Assembly (NCBI GenBank): GCA_025450955.1
Contig: JANWLJ010000019.1
Span: 1 to 7,736, forward strand
Source: Polyangium sp. (in: bacteria)
GTDB lineage: Bacteria; Myxococcota_A; Polyangia; Palsa-1104
Length of the DNA: 7,736 bases
Reading direction: 5' to 3'
Part shown: piece after piece, positions 1 through 5,113 of the stretch
Position numbering within the stretch: position 1 is the stretch's first letter
Layout: each line of letters starts with the position of its first letter
Notes under the pieces: generated by a model
The model's input: only the letters and a program-made list of their open reading frames with translations
The model's database searches: none
What the model was told of the DNA's origin: nothing
Program-made: the position numbers and the translations under genes

Positions 1-1
1 C

Positions 2-310
2 AGGGACGAGGTGCGCCGGCTGATGTGGAACTACGTCGGCATCGTCCGCACCGATCGCCGCCTCGAGCGGGCGCGCCGCCGGATCGAGCTCATCCGCAAC
101 GAGATCCGCGACTACTACTGGAACTTCCGCGTCACCGGCGATCTGCTCGAGCTGCGCAACCTCGCGCTGGTCGCGCATTTGATCATCGAGAGCGCGCGCC
201 GCCGCAAGGAGTCGCGCGGCCTGCACTACAACTCCGACTATCCGCAAAAAGACGAACGCTGGGCCAAAGACACCGTGCTCCGTCGCGGCGACGGCCCCGA
301 GCCCGCGTAG
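2..310 (+). CDS. nadB: L-aspartate oxidase, C-terminal part (5' end outside window)
   Basis: Only the last 102 codons are present; the frame is open to the left edge. NadB is the FAD enzyme that oxidises L-aspartate to iminoaspartate, the first step of de novo NAD synthesis, before quinolinate synthase NadA. The visible part is the helical C-terminal domain shared with succinate dehydrogenase flavoproteins. It contains the family signatures MWNYVGIVRT, RLERA, LLELRNL, and the near-terminal RKESRGLHYNSDYP, which matches the E. coli NadB tail (RKESRGLHFTLDYP, from memory). A short charged tail follows (ending GDGPEPA). The stop TAG lies 7 bases from the stop of the convergent lipoprotein gene, and no T-tailed terminator is visible between them. 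The identification rests on motif recognition and is very secure; the FAD-binding domain cannot be checked. Confidence 0.95.
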   Translation, partial: RDEVRRLMWNYVGIVRTDRRLERARRRIELIRNEIRDYYWNFRVTGDLLELRNLALVAHLIIESARRRKESRGLHYNSDYPQKDERWAKDTVLRRGDGPEPA

Positions 311-317
311 CGATCGC

Positions 318-800
318 TCAGCGCGAGGCGATCGGATCGCCGCTCGGCAGCCGCTCCTGCCCCGGCACGCCCGACAGCTCGCGATAGCCGCACTTGGCGA
401 TGAGCTCGCGCGCCGCCGGCTCGTCGACCCACGCGAGCCGCGTGCGCACCACCGCGATGTAATTGTCGACGAGCTGGTGCAGCCAGTATCGCCTGCCCGG
501 CGCCGCATCGAGCTCGGCGCGCTCGGTCAGGTCGACGGTCTCCGACTCGATCTGGTGATGTCCCGGCCGGACCAGATAGCAGAAGTAGGTGTCGCCGCGG
601 GTGGCGCCGACGAGCTGTCCGTTGTCGCGCACCGCCGCGGTCACCGCCCACGCGATCCAGTGCGGCCGCATCACGCACACCTCGGCGAGGTCGCTCGCCA
701 CCGGCCCGAAGGCTTCGAGCGGAGTGACGGTGGGCTTGCGAAGCTGATAGCTGTAACAGCCGGCGCCAAAGACGAGCGCGCAGAGGAGGAGGGTTCGCAT
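318..800 (-). CDS. Putative lipoprotein with DUF2846-like domain
   Basis: A 160-residue protein with a short positively charged N-terminus, a hydrophobic stretch (residues 4-11) and a candidate lipobox F-G-A-G-C with lipidated Cys15. The -3 residue is Gly rather than Leu, so the lipobox is not fully canonical. The core, about residues 58-110 (DNGQLVG, GDTYFCYLVRPGHHQIE, then a GRRYWL segment), has the order 'small molecule-like loop, aromatic strand, PGxH turn, strand, GxxYxL' that I recognise from DUF2846, a beta-rich domain of unknown function found in envelope lipoproteins. This domain match is from memory and only moderately certain. It starts 15 bases after the stop of the upstream cysteine-rich lipoprotein gene and so probably shares its mRNA. 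No Shine-Dalgarno is seen in that gap. Expected location is the periplasmic face of the inner or outer membrane. No catalytic motif is visible. Confidence 0.7.
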   Translation of the reverse strand: MRTLLLCALVFGAGCYSYQLRKPTVTPLEAFGPVASDLAEVCVMRPHWIAWAVTAAVRDNGQLVGATRGDTYFCYLVRPGHHQIESETVDLTERAELDAAPGRRYWLHQLVDNYIAVVRTRLAWVDEPAARELIAKCGYRELSGVPGQERLPSGDPIASR

Positions 801-815
801 CGCCAGCGCTAAAGC

Positions 816-1628
816 TTAGCCGATCGGGCGGTTGTCGGCGCGGCACACGCCGTGGTCGCAGAAGTTCTTGGCCCCGCACTGGTCGTCGGAGGCGCACAGC
901 GGATGGCAAGCGGCGTTGATGCAGCGGAACGCCACGCCGCAATCGGCGTCGAAGGTGCACGCCGCGGTGAGCGGCCGGCTCGACTCGGCGCACACTCCGC
1001 TCGTGCAGCTCTGCCCGAGGCCGCAGTCGCTGTCCTTGGCGCAGCTCGAGGTGCAGTCGCCGCCGACGCAGGTCCGGCCGGCGCCGCACTGCGCGTCCGA
1101 GCTGCAGAGGATGAGCCCGCTCTCGCCGCACGCGGTGGCGCTGCCGCTATAGCAGCGGCCGGCGAGGCACTGGTTGCCCGCGCCGCACGAGGTCGCAGTG
1201 CACGGCGCCAGGCAGCGGCCCGCCACGCACACCTGCCCGCCGGTGCAGTCGGCGTCGGCCTGGCAGAGCTGCGGCTGCTGGTTGAGCGGCGGCACCACCT
1301 GATTCGGCACGTTGTCGACGATGGTCGGCTTCGGCGAGCTCATGTTCTTCGGCGCGCAGAAGTTCGGCGCCCCGCTCGCCCCCGCCACGCAGCTCGAATC
1401 GGCGGCGCAGTCGGCGTCGGAGTGGCACCCGGGACAACAGCCGATGGTGGTGCAGATCTGCCCGCCCGAGCAGTCGGCGCTGGTGGTGCATGCGGTGGGA
1501 GTGCTGCTGCCGCCCCCGACCGGCGGGATCGCGTTGGCGTTCTCACGCGTGCAGCCGGCGCCGGCGAACACGAAGATGGCGCTGGCGCACAGGGCTCCGA
1601 AGATGTGGATGACGTTCTGGCGCGACAT
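816..1628 (-). CDS. Cysteine-rich repeat lipoprotein
   Basis: A 270-residue exported protein. Residues 1-26 form a signal peptide ending F-A-G-A-G-C, with Cys26 as the probable lipid attachment site (Gly at -3 is atypical). The mature part carries 34 further cysteines arranged in repeats of the form C-x5-C-x5-C-x4-C, for example ADCTGGQVCVAGRC, SDCGLGQSCTSGVC and DADCGVAFRCINAAC. An unpatterned Pro/Asn/Gln linker of about 30 residues (near residues 94-123) splits a first block with a different spacing (including the CCPGC motif) from a second block of regular repeats. Such arrays are common in myxobacterial surface proteins and resemble Dickkopf/EGF-like disulfide knots, but no function is established. 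The start is supported by a strong GGAGGAG site 4 bases upstream. The gene is first of a likely two-gene operon with the DUF2846-like lipoprotein, and is divergent from the lipoprotein gene at 1803. Confidence 0.88.
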   Translation of the reverse strand: MSRQNVIHIFGALCASAIFVFAGAGCTRENANAIPPVGGGSSTPTACTTSADCSGGQICTTIGCCPGCHSDADCAADSSCVAGASGAPNFCAPKNMSSPKPTIVDNVPNQVVPPLNQQPQLCQADADCTGGQVCVAGRCLAPCTATSCGAGNQCLAGRCYSGSATACGESGLILCSSDAQCGAGRTCVGGDCTSSCAKDSDCGLGQSCTSGVCAESSRPLTAACTFDADCGVAFRCINAACHPLCASDDQCGAKNFCDHGVCRADNRPIG

Positions 1629-1632
1629 CGTG

Positions 1633-1639
1633 CTCCTCC
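1633..1639 (-). promoter_or_regulatory. Strong Shine-Dalgarno GGAGGAG of the cysteine-rich lipoprotein gene
   Basis: Read on the minus strand, GGAGGAG stands 4 bases before the ATG at 1628 (GGAGG core to ATG spacing is 6). It fixes that start and implies a leadered mRNA, unlike several neighbouring genes. Confidence 0.85.
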
Positions 1640-1753
1640 GTGGGGGTTCCGTCCCGCGCTTCTACAAGCCGCGTGCCGCTTTCCGCGGGCCGCGCCGAAA
1701 CGCGGTTTACCGTCGAGAAACGCAATCGGCGCCGATCGCGCCGCGGGCCGCGC

Positions 1754-1784
1754 GTGAACGACGCTTCACAGGACCCTCTGTGAA
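1754..1784. promoter_or_regulatory. Candidate operator: three alternating GTGAA/TTCAC half-sites
   Basis: GTGAA at 1754-1758, TTCACAG at 1765-1771 and CTGTGAA at 1778-1784. The last two make a perfect 7-base inverted repeat with a 6-base spacer; the first two make a 5-base inverted repeat, also with a 6-base spacer. GTGAACG occurs as a direct repeat at 1754 and 1780, 26 bases apart. The 7-base repeat covers the proposed -35 box of the gene at 1803, a classic place for a repressor. No specific regulator can be named. Confidence 0.5.
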
Positions 1785-1794
1785 CGGCTATTGT
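1765..1794 (+). promoter_or_regulatory. Candidate promoter TTCACA-N18-TATTGT for a leaderless mRNA
   Basis: TTCACA (1765-1770) matches the -35 consensus at 5 of 6 positions; TATTGT (1789-1794) matches the -10 consensus at 4 of 6, with an 18-base spacer. The ATG at 1803 begins 8 bases after the -10 box, so transcription would start at or next to the start codon. This fits the lack of any Shine-Dalgarno there. Confidence 0.5.
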
Positions 1795-1802
1795 CGCCCA
1801 TC

Positions 1803-2420
1803 ATGAGGTGGGCGCTCGCGCTCGGGCTGTTGGCCGGCTGTGGCGCGACCCGGATGCCCAGTCCGGCCCCGTCGCTTCGTGCTTACGCGGACGCGATCGC
1901 GCGCGGCGAGGTGCACGCGGCCTACGCCATGCTCGCCGCCAAGGTGCGCGCCCGCATCTCGGAGCCCGACTTCGCCGCCCGCTTCGCCGACACCGCCGAG
2001 GAGCGTCGCGCCCGGGCCGGGTCGATCCGCGCCGCGCTCGCCCCGCTGGCCCAAACGCCGATCGTGAGCGCCCAAATCGAAAACCAGGGCCGCGCCGCCG
2101 AGCTCGTCCGCGACCCGAACGGCTGGCGACTCCGGCAACCCCGACGCACCGAGGTGGGGGCGGGCTCCCCGGAAGAGGCCCTCGCCCGCCTGCTTCGGGC
2201 GCTCGACGGCCACGACCTCGACGCGATCCTCGGGCTGTGCGCTCCTCCGCTTCGCGCCACGCTCGAGCGCGCCCTCGCCGAACGGCTGACCGGGCTCCGT
2301 CCGCTGGTCGGCCGAGCGATCGTCCACGCTCCGGACCGCGCCGTTCTCTCTTATGGAGACGGCCACCATATTGATTTCGTGAAAGAAAACGGGGCCTGGC
2401 GGGTGGCCGACTTCAACTAG
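1803..2420 (+). CDS. Putative lipoprotein of unknown function
   Basis: A 205-residue protein with a canonical lipoprotein signal: charged MR, hydrophobic core WALALGLLAG and lipobox L-L-A-G-C, making Cys13 the lipidated residue. The mature part is Ala/Arg-rich and mainly helical. It seems to contain two similar units, one from about residue 24 (SLRAYADAIARGEVHAAYAML) and one from about residue 120 (SPEEALARLLRALDGHDLDAI). Each has the 'helix, short turn with Gly/His-Asp, helix' start typical of NTF2-like folds, and the protein ends in a short strand-like GAWRVADFN, also reminiscent of that fold. This is inference only. An upstream in-frame TTG at 1791 is possible, but the ATG gives a compact signal peptide and suits a leaderless start. 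No Shine-Dalgarno is present. It is transcribed divergently from the cysteine-rich lipoprotein and alone in its transcript as far as can be seen. Confidence 0.8.
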   Translation: MRWALALGLLAGCGATRMPSPAPSLRAYADAIARGEVHAAYAMLAAKVRARISEPDFAARFADTAEERRARAGSIRAALAPLAQTPIVSAQIENQGRAAELVRDPNGWRLRQPRRTEVGAGSPEEALARLLRALDGHDLDAILGLCAPPLRATLERALAERLTGLRPLVGRAIVHAPDRAVLSYGDGHHIDFVKENGAWRVADFN

Positions 2421-2530
2421 ATGCGGGTGCTGGCGTACGCAGCATATTTGTAAATTTCCTGCCGGCTACGCTTCTGGCCAGCGCATTCCGCCTCGACAGG
2501 GGGGAGGCGCCGGCCCCGTTTCGTAAAGTT

Positions 2531-2586
2531 GCGCACCCGTTGGAACTATGCCGTGGCGACGAAAAATCGCCTCGACCCGGGTGCGC
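2531..2586. repeat. Nested inverted repeats upstream of cdnL
   Basis: GCGCACCCG (2531-2539) is perfectly complementary to CGGGTGCGC (2578-2586). Inside the loop, GGCGA (2555-2559) pairs with TCGCC (2567-2571) around a 7-base A-rich loop. Two G-U pairs could extend the outer stem in RNA. No T-run follows, so it is not an ordinary intrinsic terminator. It may be a DNA operator or, if the promoter lies upstream, an RNA leader structure. Confidence 0.5.
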
Positions 2587-2608
2587 GGATCTGTCACACT
2601 TGGTCGTT

Positions 2609-2635
2609 GGAACAGAATCATCCTTAATTACGTTA
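2609..2635 (+). promoter_or_regulatory. Candidate ECF-sigma-type promoter for cdnL
   Basis: GGAAC (2609-2613), then 17 bases, then CGTTA (2631-2635). The 'AAC' -35 and 'CGT' -10 pair at about this spacing is the general hallmark of extracytoplasmic-function sigma promoters. The spacer is AT-rich. Transcription would start about 100 bases before the cdnL start codon. A housekeeping promoter in the same AT-rich patch is equally possible. Confidence 0.35.
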
Positions 2636-2731
2636 TTGACTTGAAACCACGAATGGAAAACGCGAATTCAATCAATTCGGCACAAGAAGTGCTTAGCAGG
2701 GGGGCGGCCCGGCGCCATGCCCGGCCCAACC

Positions 2732-2736
2732 GGAGG
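2732..2736 (+). promoter_or_regulatory. Shine-Dalgarno GGAGG of cdnL
   Basis: GGAGG ends 5 bases before the ATG at 2742 and supports that start. Confidence 0.85.
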
Positions 2737-2741
2737 ACAAG

Positions 2742-3230
2742 ATGCTTGAGTTCAACGTAGGAGACAAGGCGGTCTATCCGGCGCAGGGGGTCGCGGAAGT
2801 GGTGGGGATCGACGCCAAGGAGATCTCGGGCAAGATCCAGAAGTTCTACGTGCTGCGCGTGCTCGACAGCGACATGCGCATCCTGGTGCCCGTCGACAAG
2901 GCGGAGCAGGTCGGCCTGCGCGAAGTCGTGCAGGAGGAGCAGATCCGAGAGGTCTACGACATCCTCAAGGAGAAAGAGCTCCACATCGACAAGCAGACCT
3001 GGAACCGGCGCTATCGCGGTTTCATGGAGAAGATCAAGACCGGCAGCCTGTTCGAGGTCGCCGAGGTGTTTCGCGATCTGTATCGGCTCAAGGAGACCAA
3101 GACCCTCTCGTTCGGGGAGCGCCGCATGCTCGACACGGCGAAGAACCTGATCGTGAAGGAGCTCTCGGTCGCCAAGAACACCACCGAAGTGAAGGTCGAG
3201 AAGGAGCTGGAGCGCATCTTCAGCTGCTGA
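2742..3230 (+). CDS. cdnL: CdnL/CarD-family RNA polymerase-binding transcription regulator
   Basis: A 162-residue protein, the usual length for CdnL (Myxococcus CdnL is about 164). Residues 1-65 form the Tudor-like RNA-polymerase-interacting domain of the CarD_TRCF family (F-N-V-G-D-K-A-V-Y-P-A-Q-G-V near the start, FYVLRVL, RILVPVDK). This domain binds the beta subunit protrusion/lobe. Residues 66-160 are the helical C-terminal domain that contacts DNA at the upstream edge of the -10 box. Its conserved Trp is present as W87 in DKQTWNRRYR, followed by MEKIKTGS and LSFGERRMLDTA. In other bacteria CdnL stabilises the open complex at sigma-A promoters, including rRNA promoters, and is often essential. 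The zinc-binding/HMGA parts of Myxococcus CarD itself are absent, so CdnL is the better name. A GGAGG site supports the start. A strong terminator follows 32 bases after the stop, so it is probably monocistronic. Confidence 0.95.
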   Translation: MLEFNVGDKAVYPAQGVAEVVGIDAKEISGKIQKFYVLRVLDSDMRILVPVDKAEQVGLREVVQEEQIREVYDILKEKELHIDKQTWNRRYRGFMEKIKTGSLFEVAEVFRDLYRLKETKTLSFGERRMLDTAKNLIVKELSVAKNTTEVKVEKELERIFSC

Positions 3231-3262
3231 TCGACGCGCCAAGAAATGAACGTCGGAATTCG

Positions 3263-3297
3263 AGAAGGCGGGCCCGCGGGTCCGCCTTCTTTTTTTT
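3263..3297 (+). terminator. Rho-independent terminator after cdnL
   Basis: AGAAGGCGG (3263-3271) pairs perfectly with CCGCCTTCT (3282-3290). The stem extends through a G-U pair and two C-G pairs to a 4-base CGCG loop, and eight T follow from 3290 to 3297. This is a strong intrinsic terminator on the plus strand. Confidence 0.95.
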
Positions 3298-3308
3298 GCC
3301 GAGCGCGA

Positions 3309-3314
3309 TAAGCT
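3309..3314 (+). promoter_or_regulatory. Candidate -10 box TAAGCT for a leaderless mRNA
   Basis: TAAGCT ends 7 bases before the ATG at 3322, which has no Shine-Dalgarno. The cdnL terminator ends at 3297, so the promoter of the next gene must lie in or right after it. A -35 region would fall inside the terminator's right arm or T-tract; no good -35 match is seen. Confidence 0.4.
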
Positions 3315-3321
3315 GTCGCCG

Positions 3322-3969
3322 ATGAAGATCGCGGCGGAGCTGTGGGAGCGGGCGCGTCGGCTGCTCGTCGATCCGCGCGCCGAGCTGCCGCGGATGCTCG
3401 CGGAGTCGGGCGACCGGCGGGCGATCTTGATCCCGTACGTGGTGGCGCTGGCGGCGATCGGGCCGGTGGCGGGCTTTGTCTCCGAGGGCGTGCTCGGCAC
3501 CTATCAGCCGGCGACGACGCTCTTTGGAACCACGGTGCCGGCGATGTACGTGCGGGCTCCCGGCGTGGCGCTGGTGGTGATGCTGCTTCGGTACGTGGTC
3601 TCGGTGGGCGCGTGGTTCGCGTTCGCCGGCGTGCTCGAGCGGCTGTCGCCGCATTTTGGGGGGCGGCGCGATCCGGGCGGCGCGTACAAGACCGCGGCGG
3701 CGGTGGCGACCCCGCTGTGGGTGGTCGGAGCGCTCGGCCTCTTCGGCTCGGTGCCACACCTCGACGTCGCGATCTGGATCGGCGGCGCGGCGGCGCTCTC
3801 CTACGGCGTGCTCATCGGGATGTGGGCGGTGCCGCTGCACCTGGCGACGCCCGAGCCGAAGGCCGCGGGCCACGTGCTCTCGACGATGTCGATCACCGTG
3901 ATCGCCTCAGCCGCCGCCTATTGGCTGCTCCACTATCTCCTGATCGCGCCGTTCGCTGGGCTCGGGTGA
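3322..3969 (+). CDS. Multi-pass membrane protein, YIP1 family-like
   Basis: A 215-residue protein with a short amphipathic cytoplasmic start (residues 1-33, containing the LLVDPRAELPRML segment) and five predicted membrane helices at about residues 34-54, 80-104, 124-143, 148-170 and 186-210. The pattern of an N-terminal 'DP..' helix, five helices, and a polar loop PLHLATPEPKAAGH before the last helix is that of the YIP1 domain, whose bacterial members have no firm biochemical role. The family match is from memory and moderately certain. There is no catalytic motif. The start has no Shine-Dalgarno, but TAAGCT stands at -10 distance. It follows the cdnL terminator, so it is an independent transcript. 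Its last 63 bases overlap the 3' end of the convergent hydrolase gene, and no terminator is seen between the two. Confidence 0.75.
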   Translation: MKIAAELWERARRLLVDPRAELPRMLAESGDRRAILIPYVVALAAIGPVAGFVSEGVLGTYQPATTLFGTTVPAMYVRAPGVALVVMLLRYVVSVGAWFAFAGVLERLSPHFGGRRDPGGAYKTAAAVATPLWVVGALGLFGSVPHLDVAIWIGGAAALSYGVLIGMWAVPLHLATPEPKAAGHVLSTMSITVIASAAAYWLLHYLLIAPFAGLG

Positions 3970-5064
3970 CGCGCCCGCGTGGGCGTCGATGAAGCCGGCG
4001 ATGAGCGGGAAGATCTCGGCCGGCGCCTCACGGCCGATCACCATGTCGAAGTGGCCGTAGTTGACCCGCATCCCCTGCGCGCGCGAGCAGATCTGAAACT
4101 GTTTGTCGGTCGAGCCGAGCGCCTCGAAGGTGAGCTTCATCGCGTCGGGCGGCGCCAGGACGTCGCGCGGTCCGGCGAGCAAGAGCGCCGGGGTGGTGAT
4201 GCGGCCGAGCTCGGCGCGGTAGTCGCGGCGCTGATCGATCGAGCGAAACGCGTCGTTCAGGATCCAGTCGGAGTACTGGAGCAGCTCGTTGCGCGAGAAG
4301 TTGGCGATCATGTTGACCATCGCCCGGCGCTGGATCGCGCCGTCGGTGTTCTCGGGGTTGTGGATGATCTGGAGCGGCGACGGATGGACGTAGCCCGACA
4401 GCGGCGCGAGCACCCGCATCAGCCAGCGGTGGCGCAGCCAGCGCAAGCTGCGGATGAGCCGTCCGGAGAGCGCGCGCGAGGCGCGTTTGAAGGAGGCCGG
4501 GCCGCCGAGCGCGACCAGCGACGCGACCTCGACGTTCCGGTGCGGGCTCGACAGCCAGGCGTAACAGGCGAGCGCGCCGGTGGAGAAGCCGACCAGGTGC
4601 AGGCGGTGGGCGCCGGTCGCGCGCAAGATCGCCTGGGCGGCGGCCGGCAGATCGCGCTCGGCATATTCGTCGAACGACCACTCGTAGCGGATGCCGGAGA
4701 ACAGGCGCGGGCGGGTCGACAGGCCGCGGCCGCGCAGCTCGACCATCCAGACGTCGAAGCCGCGGGCGGCGAGCCAGCGCGCCATCGACAGCTCGTCGGT
4801 GAGATCGAGGTTGTAGCGGTTCGAGGCGATGCCGTGGACCAGCAGCACCGGCTCGCGGGTCGAAAAGGCCGGAGCGTCGCCGTCCGGCTCGGCGGCCGGT
4901 CGGTAACGGATCACCGCCACCCGCCATCCATCACTGGTGGTGGCAAAATGAATCTCATCGGGATATCGCGGGACGAAGAAATATCGAGTCGCTAAAAAGC
5001 CAGCATAAACGAGCAAGGCGAGCCCGCAGGTGACGCCGACGAGGATCGAGGCCGCCGTGACCAC
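3907..5064 (-). CDS. Membrane-anchored alpha/beta-hydrolase (lipase/esterase-like)
   Basis: From the GTG at 5064 the product has 385 residues. Residues 5-28 are one hydrophobic helix, probably an N-terminal membrane anchor or uncleaved signal. The alpha/beta-hydrolase fold follows. The oxyanion region is HGIAS (77-81). The nucleophile elbow G-F-S-T-G places Ser161. The acid is Asp301 in GPRDVLAPP and the base is His338 in NYGHFDMVIG, so the full triad is present. The segment WSFDEYAERDLPAA resembles acid lipase-type hydrolases, and the region of about residues 190-275 is a cap insertion. The substrate is unknown; a lipid or ester is likely. The open frame extends upstream to 5436, but that part is antisense to the macro-domain gene. 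GTG 5064 was chosen because it starts just before the membrane helix and has TACACT 7 bases upstream. The C-terminal tail of about 20 residues is polar and overlaps the neighbouring gene. Confidence 0.9.
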   Translation of the reverse strand: MVTAASILVGVTCGLALLVYAGFLATRYFFVPRYPDEIHFATTSDGWRVAVIRYRPAAEPDGDAPAFSTREPVLLVHGIASNRYNLDLTDELSMARWLAARGFDVWMVELRGRGLSTRPRLFSGIRYEWSFDEYAERDLPAAAQAILRATGAHRLHLVGFSTGALACYAWLSSPHRNVEVASLVALGGPASFKRASRALSGRLIRSLRWLRHRWLMRVLAPLSGYVHPSPLQIIHNPENTDGAIQRRAMVNMIANFSRNELLQYSDWILNDAFRSIDQRRDYRAELGRITTPALLLAGPRDVLAPPDAMKLTFEALGSTDKQFQICSRAQGMRVNYGHFDMVIGREAPAEIFPLIAGFIDAHAGASPEPSERRDQEIVEQPIGGG

Positions 5065-5071
5065 GCCGCGG

Positions 5072-5077
5072 AGTGTA
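5072..5077 (-). promoter_or_regulatory. Candidate -10 box TACACT for a leaderless mRNA
   Basis: On the minus strand TACACT ends 7 bases before the GTG at 5064, which has no Shine-Dalgarno. It lies in the 49-base divergent gap shared with the macro-domain gene. No good -35 partner is seen at 16-18 bases. Confidence 0.4.
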
Positions 5078-5113
5078 GCCCGAAATCTTGACGTATTCGG
5101 ACGAAATGCGAAG

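Larger units (their letters stand above)
1629..1802. promoter_or_regulatory. Divergent intergenic regulatory region, repeat-rich
   Basis: These 174 bases separate two divergent lipoprotein genes and must hold both promoters. Visible structure: a 13-base direct repeat CCGCGGGCCGCGC at 1683-1695 and 1741-1753; GAAACGC at 1697-1703 and 1717-1723; AAAC-GCG-GTTT at 1698-1708; a perfect 12-base palindrome ATCGGCGCCGAT at 1725-1736; and GTGAA/TTCAC half-sites at 1754-1784 (listed separately). No convincing -10/-35 pair was found for the minus-strand gene. Some of the GC-only repeats could arise by chance in this composition. Confidence 0.6.
2421..2741. other. 321-base intergenic region upstream of cdnL
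   Basis: No convincing gene lies here. The first part (2441-2460) and the part 2611-2680 are clearly AT-richer than the rest of the window, as expected for promoter DNA. It contains nested inverted repeats (2531-2586), the 9-base direct repeat CGTTGGAAC at 2538 and 2605, an ECF-type promoter candidate (2609-2635), an isolated TTGACT at 2636-2641 without a good -10 partner, and the small palindromic element GAATT-N5-AATTC at 2664-2678. A GC-rich stretch (2700-2730) leads to the ribosome site. Confidence 0.7.

Noticed and set aside
327..341. Inverted repeat GGCGA-N5-TCGCC near the nadB/lipoprotein junction
   Set aside because: No T-run on either side, and it lies in the coding end of the lipoprotein; it does not look like a bidirectional terminator.
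808..820. Small palindrome GCTAA-AGC-TTAGC between the two minus-strand lipoprotein genes
   Set aside because: Five-base arms with a three-base loop and no T-run; likely chance.
852..1757. Long plus-strand frame of 301 codons opposite the cysteine-rich gene
   Set aside because: Low-complexity Ala/Arg/Gly translation typical of antisense frames in GC-rich DNA; the minus-strand protein has a signal peptide, an SD and an ordered cysteine pattern.
1791..1802. TTG start at 1791 for the lipoprotein
   Set aside because: It has no ribosome site and overlaps the proposed -10 box; the ATG at 1803 gives a normal signal peptide.
2499..2520. GC hairpin GGGG-N9-CCCC followed by GTTTCG as a terminator for the lipoprotein at 1803
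   Set aside because: Only a four-base stem and three T; too weak to call a terminator.
2548..2760. Plus-strand open frame of 70 codons upstream of and overlapping cdnL
   Set aside because: No ribosome site, composition unlike the neighbouring genes, no recognisable motif, and it runs into the well-supported cdnL start in another frame.
5030..5113. Earlier GTG start for the macro-domain gene at 5030
   Set aside because: It would add 28 residues not typical of the family and overlap the divergent hydrolase start by 35 bases.
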